Assembly (NCBI GenBank): GCA_000934385.1
Contig: KN880912.1
Coordinates: forward strand, 1 to 11,102
Source of the DNA: Cylindrobasidium torrendii FP15055 ss-10
Lineage: Eukaryota > Basidiomycota > Agaricomycetes > Agaricales > Physalacriaceae
Direction: 5' to 3'
DNA: 11,102 nucleotides
Below, in pieces: positions 1-8,208 of the stretch (positions are counted from its first letter, which is position 1; each line of letters begins with the position of its first letter). The notes beneath the pieces were generated by a model. The model saw only the letters and a program-made list of their open reading frames with translations, had not been told where the DNA came from and made no database searches. A program made the translations under genes and the position numbers.

Positions 1-45
1 AGACTGTGGGGGACGTTCTCGACGCATACGAGCGGCCCAGATGAT
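1..45. repeat. Left copy of 45-bp terminal direct repeat
   Basis: Bases 1-45 are identical to bases 11058-11102, in the same orientation. A perfect 45-mer at both extreme ends is not expected by chance. It is the usual sign of a circular molecule, a tandem repeat, or a closed path in an assembly graph. Joining the copies gives a unit of 11,057 bp. Confidence 0.95.
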
Positions 46-96
46 GGAATACGCCTAGATACTGTCAGAAAACGAGATTCTAGGGCCCAGCAATGA
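1..96 (+). CDS. 3' end of a reading frame entering from the left edge (probably the end of the gene at 10557-11102)
   Basis: Frame 1 is open from the first base to a TGA at 94-96 and has no start codon of its own. Its first 15 codons lie in the terminal repeat and are identical to the last codons of the frame running off the right edge. After the repeat it adds 16 codons, ending in a basic, polar tail (TVRKRDSRAQQ). If the ends are joined, this is the C-terminus of the gene described at 10557-11102. An open stretch of 16 codons occurs by chance about half the time, so it supports circularity only weakly. The product is not recognised. Confidence 0.45.
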   Translation, partial: RLWGTFSTHTSGPDDGIRLDTVRKRDSRAQQ

Positions 97-989
97 ATTC
101 TCGTACCTCCATTATGATTTCACGTAAGTAGGTATAGATGCACAACATTCCTCGGGCAGACGACGCCGAGGTTTGGGACGAAAGGCATGACAAGAGTGAA
201 GCACGCGGATATTTTAAACGTCGGTCGAGGATGGCTAGTGCATTTCGCACCTGTTTTCGCACCTTCAGGCCTCTGACCTACGTCTGCTCATCCCCGCATA
301 ACTAGTCCTCTTCCCGGCGAAAAGCCGTGGAAGGTGAGGTTCTTGTGTCCGGAATGACTTCGAGCGGTTCGGATAGTAAGTGTGTCGGCGTCGTCCAGGG
401 TGTGGTGAGTCCTTTCTGTATCGTGGAGGGAGCAAGAAAGAGTTCTGGTCCCGCGTGCCTTAATTCGCCCTAATAATGCCGGATGCCGATTAGACTTAAC
501 TCCGTTCCGGCCACACTTGAAGCTTGACTATCAACGGTCAAATTTTCAAAACCCAACGAAATTGCTATTTGTCGTCGGGTTCTCTAAACCACCAACAACG
601 TTCGAGAGCTTCGGTCTTTGCACCGAGCGCAACTGCTTTCCGCCACTGCGAGAACCAGACGCCACTCGACGCCCAATGATGCCATTTGCGAGGGAAAGTC
701 CCCCAAGAGGGGCTGTTCCTCTACATTGTGATGTCATTACCAACTCTCTTTCTCGTTAGCTCTGCAAATTCCCCGGCCACGTACAGTCGCGATGACATCC
801 GTAACAAGAGTTCTTACTACGAACCTAGTCGTTTCAGTCGCTCTCCCTTTAGATGTCCCCCATTGCCAATCTCCCGTCTTTGTTCCTGGCAGCCGATAGG
901 CAACAAAGGCTCGTTCAATAGCTCAAATATATATACTCTGCATTGCTCATTCATGGCCTAGATTTCCCTGCTCAAGGTGTGCTGCATCA
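97..989. other. Intergenic region upstream of the nucleoporin gene
   Basis: No convincing gene is seen on either strand in these 893 bases. One short plus-strand frame, ATG at 354 to TAA at 471-473 (39 codons, starting MTSSGSDSKCVG), has no recognisable features and could be chance or part of a leader. A 10-base direct repeat (tttcgcacct) occurs at 243-252 and 255-264. The last 100 bases hold the probable promoter of the next gene. Other open frames here lack coding character. Confidence 0.6.
928..935 (+). promoter_or_regulatory. TATA box of the nucleoporin gene
   Basis: TATATATA lies 54 bases before the ATG at 990. A similar distance (about 45 bp) separates TATA-like boxes from the start codons of the two membrane-protein genes in this window. 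Confidence 0.5.
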
Positions 990-2041
990 ATGCCGAAAAG
1001 ACGGGCAGAAACCGAACTTCACAAGTCTGATAGCCTGGTGAGACCGAGGCACTCACTGAGTACCGCTCACCCTGTTGACGTTTATCAGGTTCTTACAGCC
1101 GACTTCTCTGAGTTCAGCTTGAACTCGACACCCATGGTGTCCCAGCGCTCGTGTCCCAGCGACGATCTAGCCAATACCGTTATCCAGGAGAATACCACTT
1201 TCCTCAAGTCGTGCTGGCGCCTCAACAGAGATTTTCTCGTCGCTGTCAAGGCGCGGATATGCGAAAGCCCTCAAGCCGATTGCACGCCTATGGTCGCAGA
1301 CTATTTCAGGCTGCTACATGCGTTAGAGACAGAGTACAATGACAAGTGTCTAGCCGTGTTACGTCGCCATGAATCTGGTAGGTGGTGGTTGCGCTTGTGT
1401 TTATAAGTTATTGCTGTAACTGATCATGGCCAGCAGTACATACGACTGGAAGCTCGACGTCTGTCTCGACCGAGACATCGTCGACGCCAAGCCTGACTTC
1501 GTCCCAACAGTCACCCCCGGCGGCAAGACGCGTAAAGTCCATCGCTGAAGGGCCCTCCATTCCATCCACATTCACCACGCGCGATGCACCTGAAGCCTTG
1601 GAGGATATAGTCTTCGACGAGACTCCCATAGTCAACGTAGCCCACGGCAAGGTTTTTTACCTGCCTCATATGCCTAATTCAAGTAACCCTGCCGGGCCCG
1701 CCTGGGCCTTCCTTGGCGAAGGAACCCTACAACTCATCCCTGTCCCTCAATTCCAAGGCGAACGCACTAAACTGAGGCTTTTCATGCGTAACGATGTCAC
1801 CCAGCGAGTTATCATGGTGCAGTGATTGTTCAAAGTTCATTCACAGTTCTCTAACCCTCCATAGAATTTTATCGTTTATCGCGGGTTTACCATTGGCGCC
1901 TTCGCAAATTGTGTGAAGTTTGTTGGGCCGGATGAGAATGGGGGCCCAAAGTCGTATAGTATGCGTGTGCGGGATTCCCTCGCAGCTGATGCAGCCGTGG
2001 CGACTGTTGGACGCACGCTCACCGACAATAACGCGCAATAA
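990..2041 (+). CDS. Nup50/Nup2-like nucleoporin with Ran-binding domain (3 exons, ~315 aa)
   Basis: Predicted exons are 990-1377, 1434-1816 and 1865-2041. Intron 1 has a GTAGGT donor and a CTGAT branch; intron 2 has a CTAAC branch and CATAG acceptor. Three parts match the Nup50/Nup2 family. The N-terminus MPKRRAETEL resembles the importin-alpha-binding start of Nup50 (KRxAExxL). Residues about 69-118 resemble the central helical Nup50 module (FLK, LNRDFL, CTPMVADY). Residues about 200-310 form a RanBP1-type domain (GEGTLQL, RLFMRND, KFVGPDENG, SMRVRD). The third exon completes that domain, which strongly supports the splicing. Family members sit in the nuclear basket, bind Ran-GTP and importin-alpha, and help cargo release and importin recycling. 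Unlike typical members it has no FG repeats; the linker is Ser/Thr-rich. The intron 1 acceptor is CAGCAG, so 314 or 315 residues are possible. It may be a divergent paralogue. Confidence 0.82.
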
Positions 2042-2405
2042 ACAGGATGACCTTTATTATTATACCAGAATCAACGTATATGGTTATCTAAATTGAGCAT
2101 ATATCGCGCCATCAGTATCCCAGCGGGCCACCGCGCCCTGAAGACCGCGGGTTCAAACCGGGTCTGCGTCCACTATGAAGACCCCGCGCCCGCGGGCCTT
2201 CAAGCCTCCACATACTTACACCTTCAAGATTAAGTCGCTGGTGTAGATGCCATCATAACGCCGTGGTGATCATTTGGGGATATGATCAATACGGCCGGTA
2301 GATTGCTTTCATTCATCCTTTCACCGTCTATCGAAAATCTTCGACCCGTGCGTGCAGGAATTTATCGACTTCTCGAAAATTGACAATCTATCTAGGATAT
2401 CGTAC
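2042..2405. other. Intergenic region with GC-rich, weakly tRNA-like patch
   Basis: No coding sequence is supported. A block at 2109-2202 stands out from AT-rich flanks. It holds a near-match to the tRNA A box (tatcccagcggg, 2116-2127), a good B box (ggttcaaac, 2150-2158), a repeated TGAAGACC (2139-2146 and 2176-2183), and an imperfect inverted repeat (2139-2151 against 2189-2202). Acceptor, D and T stems do not pair, so no tRNA gene is called. The rest should carry the F-box gene's promoter, but no clear TATA box was found. Confidence 0.5.
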
Positions 2406-3923
2406 ATGGAGCGATATTATTCGCCGATTGAAACTCTCCCCCGGGAAATGATGGGGGAGATTTTACAGTTGGCGCTTGACGCATCTTTCTACGACGCCGT
2501 GGCATCCGACGACGAAAACAATTGCAGTACTGCCGTCAGGCAAGTGGAGCGCGCACAAACTCGCCTTCTTTGTATTTCCAGCGAGTTCCGTGCTGCTGCG
2601 TTTTCGAGTCCTGGGTTTTGGCGCACAGCCGTAATCCGTCTGCGGGAGGGAGGGTCGTTGCCCGAAAACATCATCAACTTCAACGTCCTCGATATGGCTG
2701 GGGTGTTATCATTGCGCGTACTCTGCCATATCGAGTTCGCTGATCCACCACATGCATCCGACTGCATGAACGCGCTCTTCGAAATCCTTCCTCGGTATCT
2801 GCGCAGGGCCTCCTCCATTGTCCTTTACATCCCAAACTCCAGCGCCGTGCTTCATGATCCGCGATGGCTCGACGGTCTGCAGGAGGACAATGTCATGGAG
2901 GTTCGCCTGCGTCTGTGGCTGAGCTCGATGGACCATGAGATGCATCCGCTATGGTTATCCAGGCTGATCCAACTTCCAAGCCTCCGGCATCTCACCCATA
3001 CCCTCAGTTGTCGCAGCCACCCCCCAACATATCTGGATTGCGTGTCCGTCTCGCCGCATCTCACCTACCTTTCCGTCGGCCGAATGATACGTTCTTGGAT
3101 TTTGTCCGTCCTCAAGACGGCGCCGATGCTGGAGGAGCTCCGAGCCGACTCCATCTTCGAGCCCTTTGGTGCAGAGCCTGACGAACCCGTCACCCACGAA
3201 CGTCTACGTGTCCTTCGTATCATCGACCCAGCTGACAATGTCATCGCCGGATACGTTACGCTACCGTCTTTGGAAGTTTTGGAGCTCGCACCATTTCGAG
3301 TATTCGGTTCGAATTCTATCTGGCCCGGCAATGAGGACCTCGATTTCTTTCGCACCCACAAGGATTCGCTTCGCCGGCTCATTCTGTGGCACGGAAACTT
3401 TCACGAATCCATCGTGTCCATCATTTCCATGTTAACCCAACTCGAGGAGCTTTCATTCCACCACCTACCTCTCCATGGGAATATGATGGGATTCAGGCCA
3501 TCTCTCCCAGATCAAGTTCTTGAACATCTTGCCGGTCCCAGTCTCCCGCGCCTGGCTTCACTTTCGCTAGTCGTTTACGAGCCGCAGCTTCCATTACTAG
3601 CAACGGTTATAGAGAATCGTACGGAGCGCTACAGATCGCCAAGTAGTCCATCTGCGTCTGTCGCCCCTCTGGCCTTTGTGGGTATTACGCTATGGAACGA
3701 GGGAAGCATCATCATGGCGCCGGGCGACCCAGGTCGCTACCTTGACGCAGGCATGTACTGGGAAAGACGACGTAGTGGGGGGGAGTCCGACCGCTACATG
3801 CGTAGAGTCCTCAAAAACGCAGAGGTATTCATGGGCACCGATGTATTTTTCACCTACCAGGGCTATGCCACATCGCCGGTTGACAAACGCCTCTCGCTTG
3901 GTTTGATGGGGGGAGGTTATTAG
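2406..3923 (+). CDS. F-box protein with leucine-rich C-terminal part (505 aa, intronless)
   Basis: The frame is open without introns from the ATG at 2406 to TAG at 3921-3923. It could extend upstream to 2352 only with a GTG, so the ATG directly before the F-box was chosen. Residues about 7-70 form an F-box: PIETLPREMMGEILQLALD, then a helix with LLCISSEFRAAAFSSPGFWR. This layout, with the F-box at the extreme N-terminus and the trailing FW, is typical of the very large F-box families of mushroom-forming fungi. The remainder has irregular leucine-rich repeats (LPSLRHL, LEELRAD, LRVLRIID, LPSLEVLELAP, LRRLILWHG, LEELSFHHL, LPRLASLSL). Family role: the F-box binds Skp1 in an SCF ubiquitin ligase and the leucine-rich part selects the substrate, which is unknown here. 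The gene converges on the minus-strand membrane gene, with 86 bases between stops. Confidence 0.85.
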   Translation: MERYYSPIETLPREMMGEILQLALDASFYDAVASDDENNCSTAVRQVERAQTRLLCISSEFRAAAFSSPGFWRTAVIRLREGGSLPENIINFNVLDMAGVLSLRVLCHIEFADPPHASDCMNALFEILPRYLRRASSIVLYIPNSSAVLHDPRWLDGLQEDNVMEVRLRLWLSSMDHEMHPLWLSRLIQLPSLRHLTHTLSCRSHPPTYLDCVSVSPHLTYLSVGRMIRSWILSVLKTAPMLEELRADSIFEPFGAEPDEPVTHERLRVLRIIDPADNVIAGYVTLPSLEVLELAPFRVFGSNSIWPGNEDLDFFRTHKDSLRRLILWHGNFHESIVSIISMLTQLEELSFHHLPLHGNMMGFRPSLPDQVLEHLAGPSLPRLASLSLVVYEPQLPLLATVIENRTERYRSPSSPSASVAPLAFVGITLWNEGSIIMAPGDPGRYLDAGMYWERRRSGGESDRYMRRVLKNAEVFMGTDVFFTYQGYATSPVDKRLSLGLMGGGY

Positions 3924-4009
3924 GGAGAAAAGTTGATAACCGAATACGTATTGTTCTAGCAGGTATGGCGCGTACATCGTCTACATCTAGGTCGTCGAAT
4001 CAACTACAA

Positions 4010-4947
4010 TTAATTATTGCGCGCGCACGAGCCAGTCGAAGGGCCATAGGCTATGCATGAGACTGACCACGCAAGGGAGTCAGCAAATGCCTCAAACATT
4101 GAGATGACCACGCCGGGAAGGAGACCCATTCCAAGGCCCTGGTATAGATGAGAAAGATGCGGCGTTCATTGTGGATGACGCTCACCAGGCAGAATACAGC
4201 CAACGTTACCCATGCCCCCTGACACAGCACAGAAATCATCCTGCCTGGGGTTCGAGCAGGAAGACCGAAAAAGAGGACGGGCAGATGATAATTGGGATGA
4301 ACGGTATGACTGATGTGGAGGAACATCGTTAGACCAGCCTATGAGGACGATGAGCAATGTCACATGCACGGTACGCCCAACAAAATATCGTACCAATGAC
4401 GATAGCGTCCACAATAGCCCAAGCGGTCGGTTTGCCATGGCTTCTGCTTCTTGAATCTATGTAGAGTTTGTGAGATGCCGCCAGCCCCAAATGAACAACT
4501 AACGTGAGCCGGTTGGGCCATAAGGAAGGGCCCGACCAAGAGTTGGTACAGGCTCGCTGTAATGCTAACGCTTTGAATGTGGACGCGAATAATGGGGTGG
4601 TTTTGTAGAGCTGCCGCAAGAAGCACAGTAAGGAGCACCGCGCGCAGGCCAACTCCATTGAACGTCGAACAAAGAAAGGCCAGAAATGCTAGGAGCGTGG
4701 TAACTGTGGATGCAGATGGTGGCTCCAAGGCTTCGGCGTTGCGATTCCATGCATTCACAGGGAGGCGCGAATGAAGTAGGACGTTGTACGCAATTATTGC
4801 AGCATGTTCGATGAGATACAGGCCGTCGACGATGGTCACGATATTCTGGACGGTTACTCTTAAGAGGTATCCTGCCAGATTGATGGATAGCAGAACGATA
4901 ATAATGGCGGCCTGGTAATGAAGGAAAAACTGAGCGGGGTCGAACAT
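4010..4947 (-). CDS. Orphan polytopic membrane protein (4 exons, ~262 aa)
   Basis: Predicted exons on the minus strand are 4947-4504, 4456-4394, 4338-4186 and 4138-4010 (TAA at 4012-4010). Introns are 47, 55 and 47 nt, all phase 0, with donors GTTAGT, GTACGA and GTGAGC and acceptors ATAG, ATAG and CCAG. Splicing removes stops and joins hydrophobic segments smoothly. About seven membrane segments are visible, near residues 11-31, 36-57, 81-96, 101-114, 126-145, 159-178 and 203-236. The first exon alone encodes 148 residues starting MFDPAQFFLHYQ. No signature motif or family is recognised. The fact that all introns fall between or inside membrane segments without changing frame supports a working gene. 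It ends tail-to-tail with the F-box gene and diverges from the gene at 5426. Confidence 0.65.
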
Positions 4948-5425
4948 CGTTCTGACGAAGCGGATGACCTGTCTACTCGCGCGTACAGAGAAATTATATC
5001 ACTCAGAGTCCACCGCGCCGTCTCCACGATGGTGATAACTGCAACTGCTTCATGCGCCGTTCTCGCCTCTGGCAAAGACTGCGGAGTGCAACATAGGCGT
5101 TGTTCTATCATCTAGTAAAGAATCTTCATTACCCGTATACAGGCACTGAAAGTTGCCGACGGAAGCAGCTAGACGCTGCATTGAACCTAGAATATCAAGA
5201 AGAGGGTCCACACCATAACATCGATGTCGGTTATTTCCGAAAAGAAATCGCGCTCGTTTGAGCACCTGTTGAGCACCACCCTGGAAGGCAGAGATAACAG
5301 CGCGGAACATTCCAGGGGTTGTGATTGTATAACAATTCAAGTATGCGCAGTAATCACATAAAGGTCAAGGCAGCCTGACCTATTCCGCTCAGTATTGAAA
5401 GAGTCGATCCCTCTTTGATTCTCGA
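4948..5425. other. Divergent intergenic region between two gene starts
   Basis: These 478 bases separate the starts of the minus-strand membrane gene and the plus-strand gene at 5426, so they should hold both promoters. A minus-strand open frame at 5050-5340 has only a TTG start and no coding character or splice partner, so it is not called. CATAAAG at 5357-5363, 63 bases before the ATG at 5426, is a weak TATA candidate for that gene. Confidence 0.5.
4993..4998 (-). promoter_or_regulatory. TATA-like box of the minus-strand membrane gene
   Basis: Read on the minus strand this is TATAAT, 45 bases before the ATG at 4947-4945. The spacing matches the box before the gene at 7239. Confidence 0.4.
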
Positions 5426-6272
5426 ATGAATGTGCGTGGTTTTCCCGGGTTATCATGATACCGACCCAACCAAGCTCTAGAGAGACGACATACCCGACCC
5501 TCGCTCAGAGAGACTGGATCGATGGACGTACGTTTTGAGCGCGGATGGAGCTCGAGTGGTTCGCACGTACCCTGAGGGTCATGGTCAGTGGGCATGATCT
5601 CTGAATTCTCGCCCTCTGAAATTTCTTTCTTACAGCAGTAGCCGGACGAGTGCATTTCCCCGAAAATCTACCTGATATTCCCGTTGTGGCGCCAAATGAT
5701 AGAGAGTGGGTCCCTGCAGTTATCTCATGGCTCAATCTGATGCCAATTATCCCCACAGACAGACACCTTTCCCACAGACGGGTTACATTGCGGCCGCGGT
5801 CAAGGCTGGCGATAACGACTACTATGGCATGCCCATTCAGGGTCCCCAGTTCAACCGCGCAGGAAGAGTGGCCGCACGCTATTGGTCTAGCATTAGCGCC
5901 TCGGATATTGCATTTCCGCCCAATTTGAACGCCGAAATGCTTGTTGGGGACATTTACATTCACCACAATAGTAGTAGCAGCAACCGTCGCAAAATCTGGG
6001 TCTATGGGCGTAAAAGCGACTGGCACTTGGTACCTGTTCGGGCGCTGGACGATGAAAAATCTTCGTCCTGGGTAACCCACCCTGGCTCAGAAGGCAACGC
6101 GTTCTTGAGCGTAAATAGCCACAACAAACCTTCCTGGATTACAGCGGCTACTATTCAGAAGCAGCGGACTGGCCGCGTTGCAGGGAATCGTCGCAGAACG
6201 CGTGCGTCAACGGCACCTCCGGAGGTGGCTGAGGTAGCCGAGGACGAGGGCTTGCAGATTGTAGATATTTGA
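5426..6272 (+). CDS. Unrecognised soluble protein (4 exons, ~230 aa)
   Basis: Predicted exons are 5426-5431, 5481-5583, 5636-5705 and 5759-6272 (TGA 6270-6272). The first coding exon is only ATGAAT, followed by a GTGCGT donor; the acceptor is CTCTAG. Intron 2 has a weaker GTCAGT donor and a CAGCAG acceptor, so one residue is optional. Intron 3 has a GTGGGT donor, a CTGAT branch and a CCACAG acceptor. The joins link three frames that each look coding: RWTYVLSADGARVVRTYPEG, then VHFPENLPDIPVVAPNDRE, then QTPFPQTGYIAAAVKAGDND. There are no membrane segments or signal peptide. A serine patch (NSSSSN) lies in the middle, an Arg-rich stretch (NRRRTR) near the end could be nuclear-targeting, and the tail is acidic. 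No family is recognised. A simpler alternative starts at the ATG at 5727 with no introns (181 aa). Confidence 0.6.
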
Positions 6273-6353
6273 AGCTTAGACGACTAGCCTGTACATTGCG
6301 TATTGCGAGGGACCCGCTGTTTCAAATCTTCTTTACTGCTTGAACTAGAGCTC

Positions 6354-6359
6354 AATAAA
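6354..6359 (+). terminator. Probable polyadenylation signal
   Basis: AATAAA lies 82 bases after the stop at 6272, a sensible distance for mRNA 3'-end formation. If used, it places the lysine-rich frame that follows outside this transcript. Confidence 0.4.
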
Positions 6360-6436
6360 CAAAAAGACCCAGCGAAAAGGAGGGCGTCTGCTCGACAATA
6401 TGCCAAGCGTTTCAAGCAGAACGTCTTGTCGGATGA

Positions 6437-6613
6437 TGGACCTTCACCCGCCGGCATCCGGATGGATGCCCTGCTGCAAGCGTGCTCTTGCACGATTTTA
6501 CTGATCCTTCACACGCCTTCGTGGAGTGCGACTTCCATAAATGGTATGATATGCGGCTATCACCGGTGCCGGGTCCAAATGGACGTTCTCCATTGAGGCA
6601 ACACGTGCTCTAG
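6437..6613 (+). pseudogene. Coding-looking fragment without a clear start
   Basis: This frame opens right after a TGA at 6434-6436 and ends at a TAG inside the first tandem repeat. Its translation looks protein-like (DPSHAFVECDFHKWYDMRLS, then PVPGPNGRSPLRQHVL) but has no ATG early on. A different frame just upstream (about 6345-6480) also looks coding (DPAKRRASARQYAKRF, SDDGPSPAGIRMDALLQ). An intron at 6428-6480 would join them in phase, but its GTCGGA donor is poor and no branch site is clear. It could be a decayed gene, a mis-spliced small gene, or chance. The product is not recognised. Confidence 0.25.
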
Positions 6614-6660
6614 CCTGTTGACACGTGCTCTAGCCTGTTGACACGTGCTCTAGCCTGTTA
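6601..6660. repeat. Perfect 3 x 20 bp tandem repeat with CACGTG boxes
   Basis: Three consecutive copies of acacgtgctctagcctgttg fill exactly 60 bases; the only difference is the last base of copy three (a instead of g). Each copy holds the palindrome CACGTG, at 6602, 6622 and 6642, so the boxes repeat every 20 bp, about two helical turns. CACGTG is the E-box bound by bHLH factors such as Cbf1 and Pho4 in fungi. The array sits upstream of the open frames at 6691 and the membrane gene at 7239. It could be an upstream control element or a young minisatellite. Confidence 0.95.
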
Positions 6661-6690
6661 ATGTGATTCAGCAGGACACGGCTGCCTTAA

Positions 6691-7029
6691 ATGGCGTCTA
6701 CTTACGGCTATCGCCGGCGTGGCAAACTTGGACCTGAAATCGGGATTGCTGTTGGGTCGAAACCCTGCTCTAACACCCATGTATCCCAAATTTTCTCTTT
6801 CTTGCGATGGGTACAACAACATCCAACGTCTCGCACAAATCCAAACGTACTACGCAACCAATTTGCCTTGTCACCTGCGAGGCAAGCGGGCCCTCCTTGT
6901 CAATGTGAGCCGGAATGTGTGAATGGCGCTGCATGCTCACTTGGCCAAGTTGATATGCCTCATTCCAAAAACCTCCAAGAACGATTCACGCATGTAGCGA
7001 CGTGTATGCGGCTCTATTATGGTGCGTAA
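6691..7029 (+). CDS. Doubtful small open frame(s)
   Basis: An uninterrupted frame runs from the ATG at 6691 to TAA at 7027-7029 (112 aa, starting MASTYGYRRRGKLG). A second overlapping frame reads more like protein: ATG at 6779, containing MYPKFSLSCDGYNNIQRLAQ. A GTGAGC donor at 6904 and an acceptor near 6950 would extend it to a TAG near 7000. Neither has a recognisable domain, and the two cannot both be main products. The three CACGTG boxes lie just upstream. It is recorded because it fills the gap, not because a function can be named. Confidence 0.2.
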   Translation: MASTYGYRRRGKLGPEIGIAVGSKPCSNTHVSQIFSFLRWVQQHPTSRTNPNVLRNQFALSPARQAGPPCQCEPECVNGAACSLGQVDMPHSKNLQERFTHVATCMRLYYGA

Positions 7030-7185
7030 TAGGTCATGTTGACCCTGCGTTTATGGCGACCATATTGACGTTCGAGTAGATGTCGGAGTACATGGCTGAA
7101 ATGCAGTTGGACACAACGCGGCGGTTTAATGTATGTATTGGGCTATCTGTAATCCACAGGCTGCCATCCAGATGCAGAACACCGT

Positions 7186-7193
7186 TATTTAAG
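7186..7193 (+). promoter_or_regulatory. TATA-like box of the gene at 7239
   Basis: TATTTAAG lies 45 bases before the ATG at 7239, the same distance as the TATA-like box of the other membrane-protein gene. Confidence 0.45.
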
Positions 7194-7238
7194 ACTTACG
7201 CGTGAGCCGCACTCTATCGATATTTCCCGTCCATCAGC

Positions 7239-8208
7239 ATGCAACACTATAGCGACCTTTGCCTCGTCATTGAGAATACCGTCTGTCCCACATCCGGCCA
7301 TCCAGTAGACATCAGACTGGTATTATCAATCGCCATCATCCTCTTTGCACTAAATCTCATTGGATTTCCGCGTCGCGCCGCGTACTACGCTGCGTCGGCC
7401 GTGTCTGCATTCACCGGCGCGGTCACCATCTCCGGCGGCCGACGCATGTTCCAAGCCATTACTGTGCTCGCCGTGGCTTGTCACGACCGTCATGTGTGGC
7501 CCAGCGCCTTTGCCCTGCTCATTAGCGACGAAGTTGGCCAGCACCCTCGCATCGAACAGGCCTTGAGAAGCGCGTGCTTTAACATCAGCGTTTTGCTTCA
7601 GCTAGCGGTCCCTGTACTTCAGGTTTGGCAGTCTTCAAAAAGGCTCAAATTGACGACGCTTACTTCATTTTCAGTCTATTACTGAACGGGATATCTCGCA
7701 GGCCATTGCACTCGTATGTGTTGTCGCCACAAAACGATGCGTACTTAAACGTTGCCAGACGGGACTCGGACTCACTATTTACTGCACTGTGTCCGAGGAC
7801 CTTGTTATGCGCTACCGCCATGTGCAAGGGCAGCTTTATGGGTATCTCGCCGGTATGATTGCTATAGGCATCGGGGTATGAGCCTTTCTTCTGGCGGTGC
7901 TAAGCTAATCCCAAGCCCAGGCGCCCCTCCTTGTCCGGTTCACCGAATTCAGGCTGATCGCAAAGACTGCCATGCGCGTATTCGAGGAGAGTGTTGCCTT
8001 CGTTATCTGGTACTTCATAGGCAACCCCACGCTTCCCAATCCGACGGGAATTTTCGAGCTTCGTATCGGAGTGAGCTGCGTGTTGGCGGTACACTTCACA
8101 ACGGCAGCGTTCTTCATCACAGCGCCCTTGGCTGTTGCTTACGTTGTTGTTGTTCTGGCGCGTCGTATTGTGAGTCACCGCCAGTCTATCCGAATAAACC
8201 CCTACTAA
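7239..8208 (+). CDS. Second orphan polytopic membrane protein (3 exons, ~287 aa)
   Basis: Predicted exons are 7239-7613, 7675-7875 and 7921-8208 (TAA 8206-8208). Intron 1 (61 nt) has a GTACTT donor and a TTTTCAG acceptor. Intron 2 (45 nt) has a GTATGA donor, a GCTAATC branch and a CCCAG acceptor. Both are phase 0. Without splicing the first frame stops at 7685 and the second at 7881. Hydrophobic segments lie near residues 26-43, 71-95, 107-125, 132-147, 180-196, 214-226 and 241-274, so six to eight membrane passes are likely. The N-terminal region has three cysteines (DLCLVIENTVCPTSG and C81). The C-terminus is short, basic and probably cytosolic (RRIVSHRQSIRINPY). No family is recognised. 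It is similar in size and style to the minus-strand membrane protein at 4010-4947, but I see no clear sequence match between them. Confidence 0.65.

Larger units (their letters stand above)
6273..7238. other. Ambiguous region with weak small frames and a tandem repeat
   Basis: No confident gene is seen. Three things are present: the 3' flank of the preceding gene with an AATAAA; a coding-looking frame at 6437-6613 and an overlapping lysine/arginine-rich frame just before it; and two overlapping frames at 6691-7029. Each small frame is described separately. The 20-bp tandem repeat lies between the two pairs. Confidence 0.5.

Noticed and set aside
517..961. Plus-strand frames of 80 and 91 codons upstream of the nucleoporin
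   Set aside because: They overlap each other and a minus-strand frame, lack coding character, and cover the probable promoter including the TATA box.
2109..2170. A tRNA gene, from the B box and a CTGAAGA loop like tRNA-Phe
   Set aside because: Acceptor positions 1-7 pair with only three bases of the expected 3' strand, and the D, anticodon and T stems fail to pair.
5050..5340. Minus-strand 96-codon frame between the divergent genes
   Set aside because: It begins with TTG, has no domain, does not splice to the neighbouring minus-strand gene, and lies where two promoters are expected.
5505..6080. 191-codon minus-strand frame
   Set aside because: It lies opposite the plus-strand gene at 5426-6272, whose splice sites and translation are more convincing; it looks like a shadow.
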